Shown here: positions 40,119 to 48,103 of the stretch, piece by piece
Numbering within the stretch: the first letter of the stretch is position 1
Layout: each line of letters starts with the position of its first letter
Origin: JADJOY01 sp046331705 [NCBI: bacterium]
GTDB lineage: Bacteria > JADJOY01
DNA: 64,000 nucleotides
NCBI GenBank assembly: GCA_046331705.1
Contig: JAXLQJ010000004.1
Location: 186,001 to 250,000, forward strand
Reading direction: 5' to 3'
Translations under genes and position numbers: made by a program
Notes under the pieces: generated by a model
Seen by the model: only the letters and a program-made list of their open reading frames with translations
Databases searched by the model: none
Told to the model about the DNA's origin: nothing

Positions 40119-41989
40119 GAGCCGCTCCCGAGCGTCGCGCGCGCCACCGCCAGCACGCGCTCGCGGACCGCGCCGAGGTCCCCCGCGCCGCCGCCGAAGC
40201 GGGCGGCGTCGAGCTCGGTGATCAGGCGCACCAGCTCTTCCGTGGCCGCGGCGGGCAAGCCCCATTCGGCGCCGCGCTCGCGCAGCCGCGCGGCCGTGAG
40301 GTCCACGCGCGGGATGCCGAAGCGGTCGTTCAGGAACGCGCTGAGCAAGCTCGCCACCTGAGCGAGCGCTTCGGCACCCGAGCCATCGAGGCGCGCAAGC
40401 CCGCGTTCCAGCCGTGCGAAGGCCTGGCGCCTGCGCAACCCGATTGGGTCTCGCCCCTGACGCACGAGTTGCCGTCGGCGTCCCCACAGCGCGGCGTTCG
40501 CGAGCGGTGCTGCGAGGGCAACGAGCCAGAAGAGCCCCGAGCCCGTCCACGTGCGCTCGACCTTCAACGCGCGCGTCGCGGGCCGGATGTAGCGGATGTC
40601 GTTCGCCTGCTGGATGGCGCGCGCCGTCGGGCTGCTCGCCGCGGGTGCGATCACGGCCGGCGCGGCGCCCGCCGCCGCCGTCACTTCGAGCGCGTGGCCC
40701 GGCGCCTCGGCCCAGCGGTACTCGCTCGCCGCGGGATCGAAGAACGCGATCCTGAGCGGCGGAACCTGCAGCGAACCGGCACTGCGCGGGATCAGCACCT
40801 GCTCGCTCACGCGCGTTCCCGCCAGGCCGCCCTCGGTCACGTGGACGTCGTCGTTCGACTTGGACGAGAAGACCTCGAAGCCCTCGGGCTTCGGCAACGG
40901 CAGCTCGCCCGCCGTCCGCAGATTGCCCTTGCCCTCGAGGGTGACCTTCCAGGTGACGGCATCCCCCACCTGGGAGCGCTGTCGATCGAGCTCGGAGCGC
41001 ACGCGGAACGAGCCCACCAACCCCGAGAAAGCCGGCGGCCGGCCCGCCTCGGGAAGCGGTGCGAACGTGAGCACCGTCTCGTCGGATTTCGAGAAGATCT
41101 CTTGCGCCGGCGCGAGCAGCGACAGCACGCTCGGTCGATACACGACGCGCCAGGTCTCGGCGGGAAGCGTGAGCCGGCCGGCGTCGGTGGCGTAGAGGAG
41201 CTGCTGGCTCAGCGTGAACACCGTGAACACCTGTCCGTCGCGCTCCTGGGTGCGACCGGTGGCGCGCGTGTCCACCTTCAGGTTCTCGACCCAGAACCCG
41301 GTGCGATCCGTCCCGTTCACGGGCCCCGCCTGCTCGATGTGACCATCGCCGGTGCCCACCCAGAGCTCGACCGTGAGGATGATCGGCTCGCCGAGGAAGG
41401 CCGCGTTGCGGCTCAGCGTGCGGCGAATCGTCATCTGCGGGATCTCGACCGTGCCGGTGCGCGCACGACCCGAGCCGAAGGGATCCTGAAAGAAGGAATC
41501 GAAGGGATCGGTGCCCCGCTGACGGGTGCCCGATCCGCGCGGGTTCGCGCTGCCCGCGGTCACGTGCACCACCTGCGGCTCGGTGCGCATCGGCTTGCCG
41601 CCGACCGTCACCTCGAGCGCGGGAATCGTCACGTCGCCGGCCTGCTCGGGCAAGAAGCTGTAGGTGATGGTGCGCGTGCTCGTCCGGCGCGCCCCGCCGC
41701 CACCGCCGAGCACGAAGCTCGTGGATTCCGACGTGCTCGCGCCGCCCAAGCGGCGCAGCCCAGCGATCACCGGAAAGGAAGCGATCTCGGCATCCGAGAC
41801 GCTCTCGCCCTCGACGACGATCGAGACACGGAGCCGTTCGTTGGTGGCGACCGGGTTGGGCTCGACCTCCACGTGAACCTGCGGTGCCGCCGCGCGCGCG
41901 GTGCCGGCCAGAAGCGCGAGCACGGCGCAGCACGCGAGCGCGCGTCTCGCGGCAGCCGCTCGCGGCGGTGGACAAAAAGCCGCGCTCAC
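40115..41989 (-). CDS. batD: BatD-like protein
   Basis: 624 residues from the GTG at 41989. I choose this GTG rather than the TTG three bases earlier because it makes the same GTGA overlap seen elsewhere in the operon. A signal peptide is followed by beta-rich BatD repeats (EVEPNPVATNERLRVSIVVEG, PQMTIRRTLSRNAAFLGEPI) and a Gly-rich SFVLGGGGGARR loop. A membrane helix lies at about 493-510, with a cytoplasmic helical tail. BatD homologues are periplasmic-facing partners of the BatA/B VWA proteins. Confidence 0.82.
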   Translation of the reverse strand: MSAAFCPPPRAAAARRALACCAVLALLAGTARAAAPQVHVEVEPNPVATNERLRVSIVVEGESVSDAEIASFPVIAGLRRLGGASTSESTSFVLGGGGGARRTSTRTITYSFLPEQAGDVTIPALEVTVGGKPMRTEPQVVHVTAGSANPRGSGTRQRGTDPFDSFFQDPFGSGRARTGTVEIPQMTIRRTLSRNAAFLGEPIILTVELWVGTGDGHIEQAGPVNGTDRTGFWVENLKVDTRATGRTQERDGQVFTVFTLSQQLLYATDAGRLTLPAETWRVVYRPSVLSLLAPAQEIFSKSDETVLTFAPLPEAGRPPAFSGLVGSFRVRSELDRQRSQVGDAVTWKVTLEGKGNLRTAGELPLPKPEGFEVFSSKSNDDVHVTEGGLAGTRVSEQVLIPRSAGSLQVPPLRIAFFDPAASEYRWAEAPGHALEVTAAAGAAPAVIAPAASSPTARAIQQANDIRYIRPATRALKVERTWTGSGLFWLVALAAPLANAALWGRRRQLVRQGRDPIGLRRRQAFARLERGLARLDGSGAEALAQVASLLSAFLNDRFGIPRVDLTAARLRERGAEWGLPAAATEELVRLITELDAARFGGGAGDLGAVRERVLAVARATLGSGS

Positions 41990-42852
41990 CAATCGCGCCT
42001 ACCCAGCGCCTCGCCCGGACCCTTGGGCGGATGCGCGTCCTGCAGCTGCCGCCGCTCCATCTGCTCGAAGCTCCGCAGCAATCCTTCGGCCTGCTCCCGC
42101 GACAAGTCCTGCTCGTCCTTGCTCGCCGTCTCCGGCGGCGGCGGCTCGGGCTGTTGCTCCGGCTTCGGAGCTTGCTCGTCGCGGGGCTCGGGCCGCTCGT
42201 CATCCGGGTCTCGGCGCTGCTGGTCTTCGTCCGGCTTGGGCTTCGAGCCCGAGCTCGACTGCCGATCCTGCTGCTGGTTCTGGTCTGGGTTGGGGCTTTG
42301 CTTTCGGTCCTGGTTCGAGCCCTGATCGTGCTGCTGATCGTTCTTCTGCTGGTCGTTCTTTTTCTCGTCTTGCTGCTTGTCGTTCGGCCCCGGCTTCTTC
42401 TGGGGCGGCTCCTTTTTCGCTTGCTCCAGAGCGAGCTCCAAGTTCCGCTTGGCCTGCTCGTTCGCCGGATCGCGCACCAGCGATTCCCGGTACGCCTGCA
42501 CCGCCTGCTTCGCCTGACCGGCGGCGAGCAGGCTGTTGCCGAGGTTGTACCAAGCCTGCGGCGCCAGCGTCGGCCCCGCGTTCTCCAGGGCCTGCTGATA
42601 CGCGGCCGCCGCCTCTTCGTGCTTCCCCAAGCGCTCGAGGGAATTCCCCAGGTTGTAGAGCAGCTCGGGGCGTCCCGGGCTCGCGGCGTTGCCCTTCGAG
42701 TAGTGGCCTGCCGCGCCCTCGAATTGCCCGTTCCGATACTTCTGGTTCCCCGCCTGGTTCTCTCCCGCCGCGGGATCGATCCACGAGAGCGGCGAGAAGC
42801 CCACCAGCAGCGGCGTCGCCGCCAGCACCCCCACGCGCAACCAGCGATTCAC
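41986..42852 (-). CDS. batC: BatC-like TPR protein
   Basis: 288 residues from the GTG at 42852 (GTGA overlap with the batB stop). A hydrophobic N-terminus is followed by TPR repeats (ELLYNLGNSLERLGKHEEAA, AWYNLGNSLLAAGQAKQAV). A long low-complexity tail of Gln, Asp, Lys, Asn and Pro runs from about residue 150 to 250, and a helical end contains LSREQAEGLLRSFEQMERR. This is typical BatC layout: TPRs for protein contact and a disordered polar tail. Confidence 0.82.
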   Translation of the reverse strand: MNRWLRVGVLAATPLLVGFSPLSWIDPAAGENQAGNQKYRNGQFEGAAGHYSKGNAASPGRPELLYNLGNSLERLGKHEEAAAAYQQALENAGPTLAPQAWYNLGNSLLAAGQAKQAVQAYRESLVRDPANEQAKRNLELALEQAKKEPPQKKPGPNDKQQDEKKNDQQKNDQQHDQGSNQDRKQSPNPDQNQQQDRQSSSGSKPKPDEDQQRRDPDDERPEPRDEQAPKPEQQPEPPPPETASKDEQDLSREQAEGLLRSFEQMERRQLQDAHPPKGPGEALGRRDW

Positions 42853-43880
42853 GTTCCACCCTTCGCCAGCGCGGCGCTGCGCGGTCGCACGGTCCACGCG
42901 AGCAACGTCTCCATCACCAGCGCGACGACTCCCAGCGCGAGCGGGATCTGGAAGCGCTCGGGCCGATTCTCCGCGGCGCGCAGCGTACGCTCACTGGTGG
43001 GCAGTCGCGCGAGCTCCAGCGCGAGCGCCTCCAGCGCCACACCGCCTGCGCGCAGCGGAAAGTAACGCCCGCCCGTGGCCTCGGCGATCGCGGTCAGCAT
43101 GCCTTCGTCGAGACGGCTGGTGACGACCTTGCCGTCGAGGTCCTTCTGATACCCGGTCACCTGATTCTTGTCGTCGACCAGCGGGATCGGTTGACCGGCC
43201 GGCGTCCCGACGCCGATCGCCTCGATCAGGATCCCCTTCTCGGCGGCCTCCTTCGCGGCGGCCAGCGGGTCGCCCTCGAGGCTCTCGCCGTCGGAGATCA
43301 GGAGCAACACCGGCTTGCCGGGTGCTCCCGCCAGCAACGTCGTTCCCTTGCGGATGGCGCCGGCGATGTCCGTTCCGGGCAGCGGCACGAGTGACGTGTC
43401 GAGCAGGTCGAGGAACATCCGGTACGCGGCGCGATCGAGCGTGAGCGGACACAGGAGGTGCTGCGAGCCCGCGAACGCCACCAGGCCGAGCCGGTCCGTC
43501 GAGCCGCGCGAAGCGAGCGCGCCCAGCACCGCCTTCGCCAGCGCCAGCCGACTCGGTGCCACGTCCTTCACGTCCATGCTCCGCGACACGTCGACCAGCG
43601 CCATCACGTCGACGCCGCGCGTGGTGAGCTCCTTGAGCTCGCGCCCCCAGCGCGGCCGTGCGAGGGCCAGGCTCGCCATCGCGACGAAGGCGAGCACCAG
43701 CGCCACGCGGACGATGCGGACCCAGCCCGGCGCGCGCGGTGCCAGACGGGGCGCGAGCGACGCCCCCACGAGCGCCTCCACCGCCGCCGCATGCCGTCGC
43801 GAGCCCCACGCGAAGAGCACGGCAAGCAGCGGCAGCGCCAACAGCATCGCGAGCCAGCCGGGCGCGCCGAGCACGTTCAT
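42849..43880 (-). CDS. batB: BatB-like VWA membrane protein
   Basis: 343 residues. Two N-terminal membrane helices (LAMLLALPLLAVLFAWG; IVRVALVLAFVAMASLALA) are followed by a VWA domain with MIDAS residues in DVSRSMDVKDV, TDIAGAIRKGT and LISDGESLEGD, and a last helix near the C-terminus. The start overlaps the batA stop (ATGA). BatA and BatB are thought to form a membrane complex with BatC-E. Confidence 0.87.
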   Translation of the reverse strand: MNVLGAPGWLAMLLALPLLAVLFAWGSRRHAAAVEALVGASLAPRLAPRAPGWVRIVRVALVLAFVAMASLALARPRWGRELKELTTRGVDVMALVDVSRSMDVKDVAPSRLALAKAVLGALASRGSTDRLGLVAFAGSQHLLCPLTLDRAAYRMFLDLLDTSLVPLPGTDIAGAIRKGTTLLAGAPGKPVLLLISDGESLEGDPLAAAKEAAEKGILIEAIGVGTPAGQPIPLVDDKNQVTGYQKDLDGKVVTSRLDEGMLTAIAEATGGRYFPLRAGGVALEALALELARLPTSERTLRAAENRPERFQIPLALGVVALVMETLLAWTVRPRSAALAKGGT

Positions 43881-44869
43881 GGGATCACCCGGAACGCCGT
43901 TCGCCCCAGGATCTCGGCGAGCAACACCGCGAGCAGCGCCGGCACCAGCAGCAGCGGGAAGAGCTCGCGATAGCGCGTGACGCGGTCGACCTCGGCGGGC
44001 GACCGCTCCAACCCGTCGATCTCCGCGAAGATCTTGGCGAGCGCCTCGCTGTCGGTGGCGCGGAAATAGCGACCGTCGGTCTCGCCCGCGATCTGCGTCA
44101 GCAGCTGCTCGTCGATCTCGACGGGACGCTGGACGTGACGCACCTGGCCGAACACATCACGCATGGGAAAGAGCGCCAGCCCCTGGGTGCCCACTCCGAT
44201 CGTGTAGATCTTCACTCCGAGCGGCTTGGCGAGCTTGGCGGCGGTCATGGGATCGATCTCGCCGCGGTTGTTCACCCCGTCGGTGACGAGCACCAGCACC
44301 CGGCTCTTGCCCTGCCCGGCCTTGAGGCGGTTGAGCGAGGTGGCGATGGCCGAGCCGATGGCGGTGCCGTCCTCGACCTCGCCGAAGTCGACCTCTTCCA
44401 CGAGCCCGGCGACGATCTCCGGGCCCAGCACCAGCGGGCATTTCGTGAGCGCCTTGCCGGCGAAGATGACCAGCCCGAGGCGATCGCCCTTGCGACCCTC
44501 GGCGAACTTCGCGATCACGCCCTTCGCCACGTCGAGGCGATTCGACGGTTGGAAGTCCTCGGCCTCCATCGAGCGCGAGATGTCGAGGGCGACCACGATG
44601 TCGATGCCCTCGCGTGTCACCCGCTCCTCGACGACCCCGAACTGGGGACGCGCCAGCGCCAGCACGGCGAGCACGACTCCCACGCCCTTGAGCGCCGCCA
44701 GCAAGCGCGGGACGCGGGTGCGAGCGGTGTGCGCCGCGTCGCGAAGCACGGCCGTATCCGAGAACAGCACGCGCCCGCGCGCCGGATGACGGCGCCGCAC
44801 CGACCACGCCCACGCCAGCAGCGGCGGCACGAGCAGCGACAACACGGCGGGATCGGCGAAGCGCACCAT
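43877..44869 (-). CDS. batA: BatA-like VWA membrane protein
   Basis: 330 residues. N-terminal helices (VLSLLVPPLLAWAW; LKGVGVVLAVLALARP) are followed by a VWA domain with MIDAS DISRSMEAEDF, GTAIGSAIATSLNRL and LVTDGVNNRGEID. A C-terminal helix follows (LFPLLLVPALLAVLLAEILG). ATG at 44869 starts two bases after the stop of the upstream gene. Confidence 0.88.
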   Translation of the reverse strand: MVRFADPAVLSLLVPPLLAWAWSVRRRHPARGRVLFSDTAVLRDAAHTARTRVPRLLAALKGVGVVLAVLALARPQFGVVEERVTREGIDIVVALDISRSMEAEDFQPSNRLDVAKGVIAKFAEGRKGDRLGLVIFAGKALTKCPLVLGPEIVAGLVEEVDFGEVEDGTAIGSAIATSLNRLKAGQGKSRVLVLVTDGVNNRGEIDPMTAAKLAKPLGVKIYTIGVGTQGLALFPMRDVFGQVRHVQRPVEIDEQLLTQIAGETDGRYFRATDSEALAKIFAEIDGLERSPAEVDRVTRYRELFPLLLVPALLAVLLAEILGRTAFRVIP

Positions 44870-44871
44870 GG

Positions 44872-45864
44872 TCAGCTCCGCGACTCCTCGGCAGGACCGG
44901 TGGCGAGGCCCACGCGCGTGCGCTCCACCACCGCGCGCACGTCGGACGCGCGCTTGCGGCCCTCCTCGGCGGTGGTGCTGGCGTTGGCGAACTTGACGCG
45001 ATCGCAATCGCGCAGCACCTGGATCGCCGGCAGCTGCGCCTGCGCGTCCACGGCGAGCCGCCGCAAGTCGCGCTCCACCTCGATCGTGGTGCGCTCCACC
45101 GCCGGGAACGTGAAGCGGTCCTCGAGGTAGCGCTTGAGGATCGCCGCGAGCTCGATGTGGAAACGGCGCAGCTCGCCCTGCGCGAGGTGCGGCGCGCCGA
45201 GCAACGCCTCGAGATCGGCGAGGGCGCGAATGTCGGCGGGGATCGGCGGCGGCAACGGCTTCGCTCGCGGCCCGCCGAAGCGCCGCTTGAGCCACCAGCC
45301 GAGCCACGCTCCCAGCGCCAGCAACCCGAGCACGACCGCCGCGATCTTCGCCAATCGCTTCCTGTCGAAGGCCAGCTCCGCGGGTGGCGCGAGATCGGCA
45401 GGGTTGGGCTCCTGCTCGCCCGCGCGCAGCACCGTCGCCACCTCGAGCTTGGCCGAGGCCGTCGTCCACTCGGCGACCGCACCGTCCGCGCCCCGCACCT
45501 GGAACGGAACCGGCGGCACGTCGACGCTGCCGATCTCGAAGGCCTGCACGTCGATGACGAGCGTGGGCCGCGCGTCCGCGGCACCGGGCGCTGGCGGCTC
45601 CACCCGCACGGCGCGCACGGCGAGCTTCCCCAGCGACCCACCCAGGTCCGGCGCCAGCACCTGCTCGCCGGCCTTCACCGGCGGATGCGCGCGCAGCGTG
45701 ACCACGTCGCCCACGTGCACCGCGTCCGTGGGGACCTCGAGCGCGACCGGCTCGTCGGCGCGCGCGGCGTTTGGCACGAACGCGCTCGCGACGGCGAGCG
45801 CCGCAAGCGCGATCCGGGCGAGCGCGCCGCCGGAGCGCCATCGAAGGCGGGGGAACGCGCTCAT
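44872..45864 (-). CDS. Membrane-anchored protein of the bat operon (DUF4381/BatD-N-like)
   Basis: 330 residues. A signal peptide (residues about 15-35) precedes a periplasmic beta domain (VPTDAVHVGDVVTLRAHPPV, LVIDVQAFEIGSVDVPPVPF) like the first unit of BatD. A helix at about 172-192 (IAAVVLGLLALGAWLGWWL) is followed by a cytoplasmic helical part with RRFHIELAAILKRYLEDRF. Such proteins often occupy the slot between DUF58 and batA. Its start overlaps the DUF58 stop (ATGA). Confidence 0.72.
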   Translation of the reverse strand: MSAFPRLRWRSGGALARIALAALAVASAFVPNAARADEPVALEVPTDAVHVGDVVTLRAHPPVKAGEQVLAPDLGGSLGKLAVRAVRVEPPAPGAADARPTLVIDVQAFEIGSVDVPPVPFQVRGADGAVAEWTTASAKLEVATVLRAGEQEPNPADLAPPAELAFDRKRLAKIAAVVLGLLALGAWLGWWLKRRFGGPRAKPLPPPIPADIRALADLEALLGAPHLAQGELRRFHIELAAILKRYLEDRFTFPAVERTTIEVERDLRRLAVDAQAQLPAIQVLRDCDRVKFANASTTAEEGRKRASDVRAVVERTRVGLATGPAEESRS

Positions 45865-46757
45865 CCGTGGATTCGGCGAGCCCGCTCGCGAAAGAAGCGG
45901 CCCAGCGGTAGCTCGTACGGGGTGTCGGTGGCGAGCGAGATGAGATCGACGCCCGCGCGTGCGAGGGTGGTTTCGAGCGCCCGGTCGCGAGCCTCGGCAG
46001 CACGCTCGTAGCGCTCACGGGCGCGCCGCGAGCCGAGATCGAAGATCGACTCGGCGCCGGTCTCCGCGTCGCGCATCCGCACCAGTCCCGCGCGCGGCAG
46101 CGAACGCTCGCGCGGATCGCGAATCCGGATCGCGACCACGTCGTGGCGGCGCGCCGCTTGCCGAAGCGGCCCCACCAGCTCGCGCTCGCCGAGCCCCGGC
46201 CCCAGGAAATCGCTCACCACGAACACGATGGCGCGACGCTTGAGGATGCGGCCCAGGTAGCGCAGCGCACCGCTCACGTCGGTGCCGTGGCCCTCGGGCT
46301 CGAAGAAGAGGATCTCGCGCACCACCCGCAGCACGTGCGACGAGCCCGCTCCGGGCGGCAGCACCTTCTCGACCCGATCGGTGAAGAAGAGCGCCCCGAC
46401 CTTGTCGCGGTTCTTGATCGCCGAGAACGCCAGCGTGGCGGCGACCTCCGCGGCCACCTCCGACTTGAGCTGGAGCGCCGAGCCGAAACGCTGCGAGCTG
46501 CTCACGTCCACGAGCAGGAACACCGTGAGCTCGCGCTCCTCGTTGAAGCGCTTGATGTGCGGGATCGAGGTGCGCGCGGTGACGTTCCAGTCGATGGAAC
46601 GTACGTCGTCACCCCACGCGTACTCCCGCACCTCGTCGAATTCCATGCCGCGGCCACGGAAGACCGAGCGGTACTGGCCGACGAAGCTCTCGTCGGCGCG
46701 CCGGCTGGTGACGATCTGGATGCGCCGGATCTTGCGGATGAGCTCGCGGGGGATCAT
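45861..46757 (-). CDS. DUF58-domain protein (VWA-like, bat operon)
   Basis: 298 residues. Near the N-terminus IVTSRRADESFVGQYRSVFR leads to the DUF58 signature GDDVRSIDWNVTAR. A VWA-like fold with FLLVDVSSSQRFG and VVSDFLGPG follows. DUF58 proteins sit between MoxR ATPases and Bat proteins. ATG at 46757 is chosen because codons before it come from the repeat element at 46773-46875, not from a DUF58 N-terminus. Confidence 0.88.
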   Translation of the reverse strand: MIPRELIRKIRRIQIVTSRRADESFVGQYRSVFRGRGMEFDEVREYAWGDDVRSIDWNVTARTSIPHIKRFNEERELTVFLLVDVSSSQRFGSALQLKSEVAAEVAATLAFSAIKNRDKVGALFFTDRVEKVLPPGAGSSHVLRVVREILFFEPEGHGTDVSGALRYLGRILKRRAIVFVVSDFLGPGLGERELVGPLRQAARRHDVVAIRIRDPRERSLPRAGLVRMRDAETGAESIFDLGSRRARERYERAAEARDRALETTLARAGVDLISLATDTPYELPLGRFFRERARRIHG

Positions 46758-46772
46758 CGAGGGTTCGTCTCC

Positions 46773-46875
46773 GCGGGGGTCCGTTCCAGACCCCCGCCCC
46801 ACGAAAAGCGCGGCTTTCGTGGGGCCCCACCCCCAAGGCACTCGCTGCGCTCACGGCTCGCCGCTGGCTCGCGGA
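46773..46875 (-). repeat. Structured palindromic repeat, copy 1 (moxR-DUF58 spacer)
   Basis: Read on the minus strand it begins with a GCGAGCC-rich part, then CTTGGGGGTGGGGCCCC. Hairpin A follows (stem 46797-46806 with 46815-46824, CCCCACGAAA/TTTCGTGGGG), then hairpin B (stem 46775-46781 with 46789-46795, GGGGGTC/GACCCCC, loop with GGAAC). It ends about 16 bases before the DUF58 ATG. The same element occurs at 62255-62357, where hairpin A has a different stem sequence with pairing kept. Confidence 0.8.
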
Positions 46876-46980
46876 GAGAGCGACGACGAGCGGGGAGACT
46901 GGGACGCGTTGCGCGCGAAGGACCACCGCGCCCGATCGGGCGGTTCGAGCCCCGCGCCGCTACGATCGCGAGACGGCCGT

Positions 46981-47967
46981 TCACGGCACTTCCACGGCGT
47001 CGAAGACCTTGCGCACCACGTCGTCGCTGGTGACCTCCTCCGCTTCCGCCTCGTAGGTCAGGATCACGCGGTGGCGAAGCACCTCGAGGGCCACGCCCTT
47101 CACGTCCTCCGGCGTGACGAAACCGCGCCCTTGCAGGAACGCGTGGGCGCGTGCGGCGCGGGTCAGAAACAGCGTGGCGCGCGGCGAAGCGCCGTAGAGG
47201 ATCATCCCGTCGAGCTTGAGCCCGAAATCCTGCGGCCGGCGCGTGGCGTGAACCAGGTTCACCACGTAGTCCTTGATGCGGTCGTCCATGTACACGTGTT
47301 GCACGGCGTCGCGCGCCGCGAGCAGCTGCGGCACGTCCACCACCGGGGACGCCGCCGCCGCCTCGAGCCCGCTCATGCGATCGAGGATTCGGCGTTCCTC
47401 GTCCTTGCGCGGGTAATCGAGGATCACCTTGAGCATGAAGCGGTCGACCTGCGCTTCCGGCAAGGGGTACGTGCCTTCCTGCTCGATCGGGTTCTGGGTG
47501 GCGAGGACCAGGAACGGATCGGCCATGGGATAGGTGCGATCGCCGATCGTCACCTGCCGTTCCTCCATCGCCTCGAGAAGCGCGCTCTGCACCTTCGCCG
47601 GCGCGCGATTGATCTCGTCCGCCAGGATCAGGTTGGCGAAGATCGGCCCCTGGCGCGGCTCGAAGGTGCCTTTGGCGGGGTTGAAGATCATCGTGCCGAT
47701 CAGGTCCGACGGCAGCAGGTCCGGCGTGAACTGGATCCGCTGGAAGCTGGTGTGAATGCACGAAGCCAGCGTGCGCACCGCGAGCGTCTTGGCGAGCCCC
47801 GGCACGCCCTCCAGCAGCACGTGCCCGCGGGTCAACACGCCGATGAGCAGAGCCTCCACCATCGCCGTCTGACCGACGATGACCTTCTCGATCTCGCGCT
47901 TGAGCGGCGCCAGAAACGCCGATGTCTCGCGGACCTTCTCCGTCGTGGCTTGGATCTCGGGATCCAT
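46981..47967 (-). CDS. moxR: MoxR-family AAA+ ATPase
   Basis: 328 residues. Walker A is GVPGLAKT, with HVLLEG before it; Walker B is LILADEINRAPAK. The sensor region has LVLATQNPIEQEGTYPLPEAQ, and the family tail is RVILTYEAEAEEV. MoxR ATPases act as chaperones for VWA-domain partners, here the DUF58 and Bat proteins. ATG at 47967 has AGGAGGG six bases upstream. It heads an eight-gene minus-strand operon. Confidence 0.94.
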   Translation of the reverse strand: MDPEIQATTEKVRETSAFLAPLKREIEKVIVGQTAMVEALLIGVLTRGHVLLEGVPGLAKTLAVRTLASCIHTSFQRIQFTPDLLPSDLIGTMIFNPAKGTFEPRQGPIFANLILADEINRAPAKVQSALLEAMEERQVTIGDRTYPMADPFLVLATQNPIEQEGTYPLPEAQVDRFMLKVILDYPRKDEERRILDRMSGLEAAAASPVVDVPQLLAARDAVQHVYMDDRIKDYVVNLVHATRRPQDFGLKLDGMILYGASPRATLFLTRAARAHAFLQGRGFVTPEDVKGVALEVLRHRVILTYEAEAEEVTSDDVVRKVFDAVEVP

Positions 47968-48103
47968 TCGCCCTCCTGTCGTGCTCGTGGATCGTCTGAC
48001 CGGGCGCGTGCCCGAACGAAACGGCGCTCGCGCGCCCGCGACGCGGGCGCGGCGAATCATTGGTCGAAATCGCGGGGCGTTTTATTTGACCGCCGTTCGT
48101 TCG

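Noticed and set aside
46758-46841. 28-codon N-terminal extension of the DUF58 protein
   Set aside because: It is translated repeat DNA. The family N-terminus begins at the ATG at 46757.
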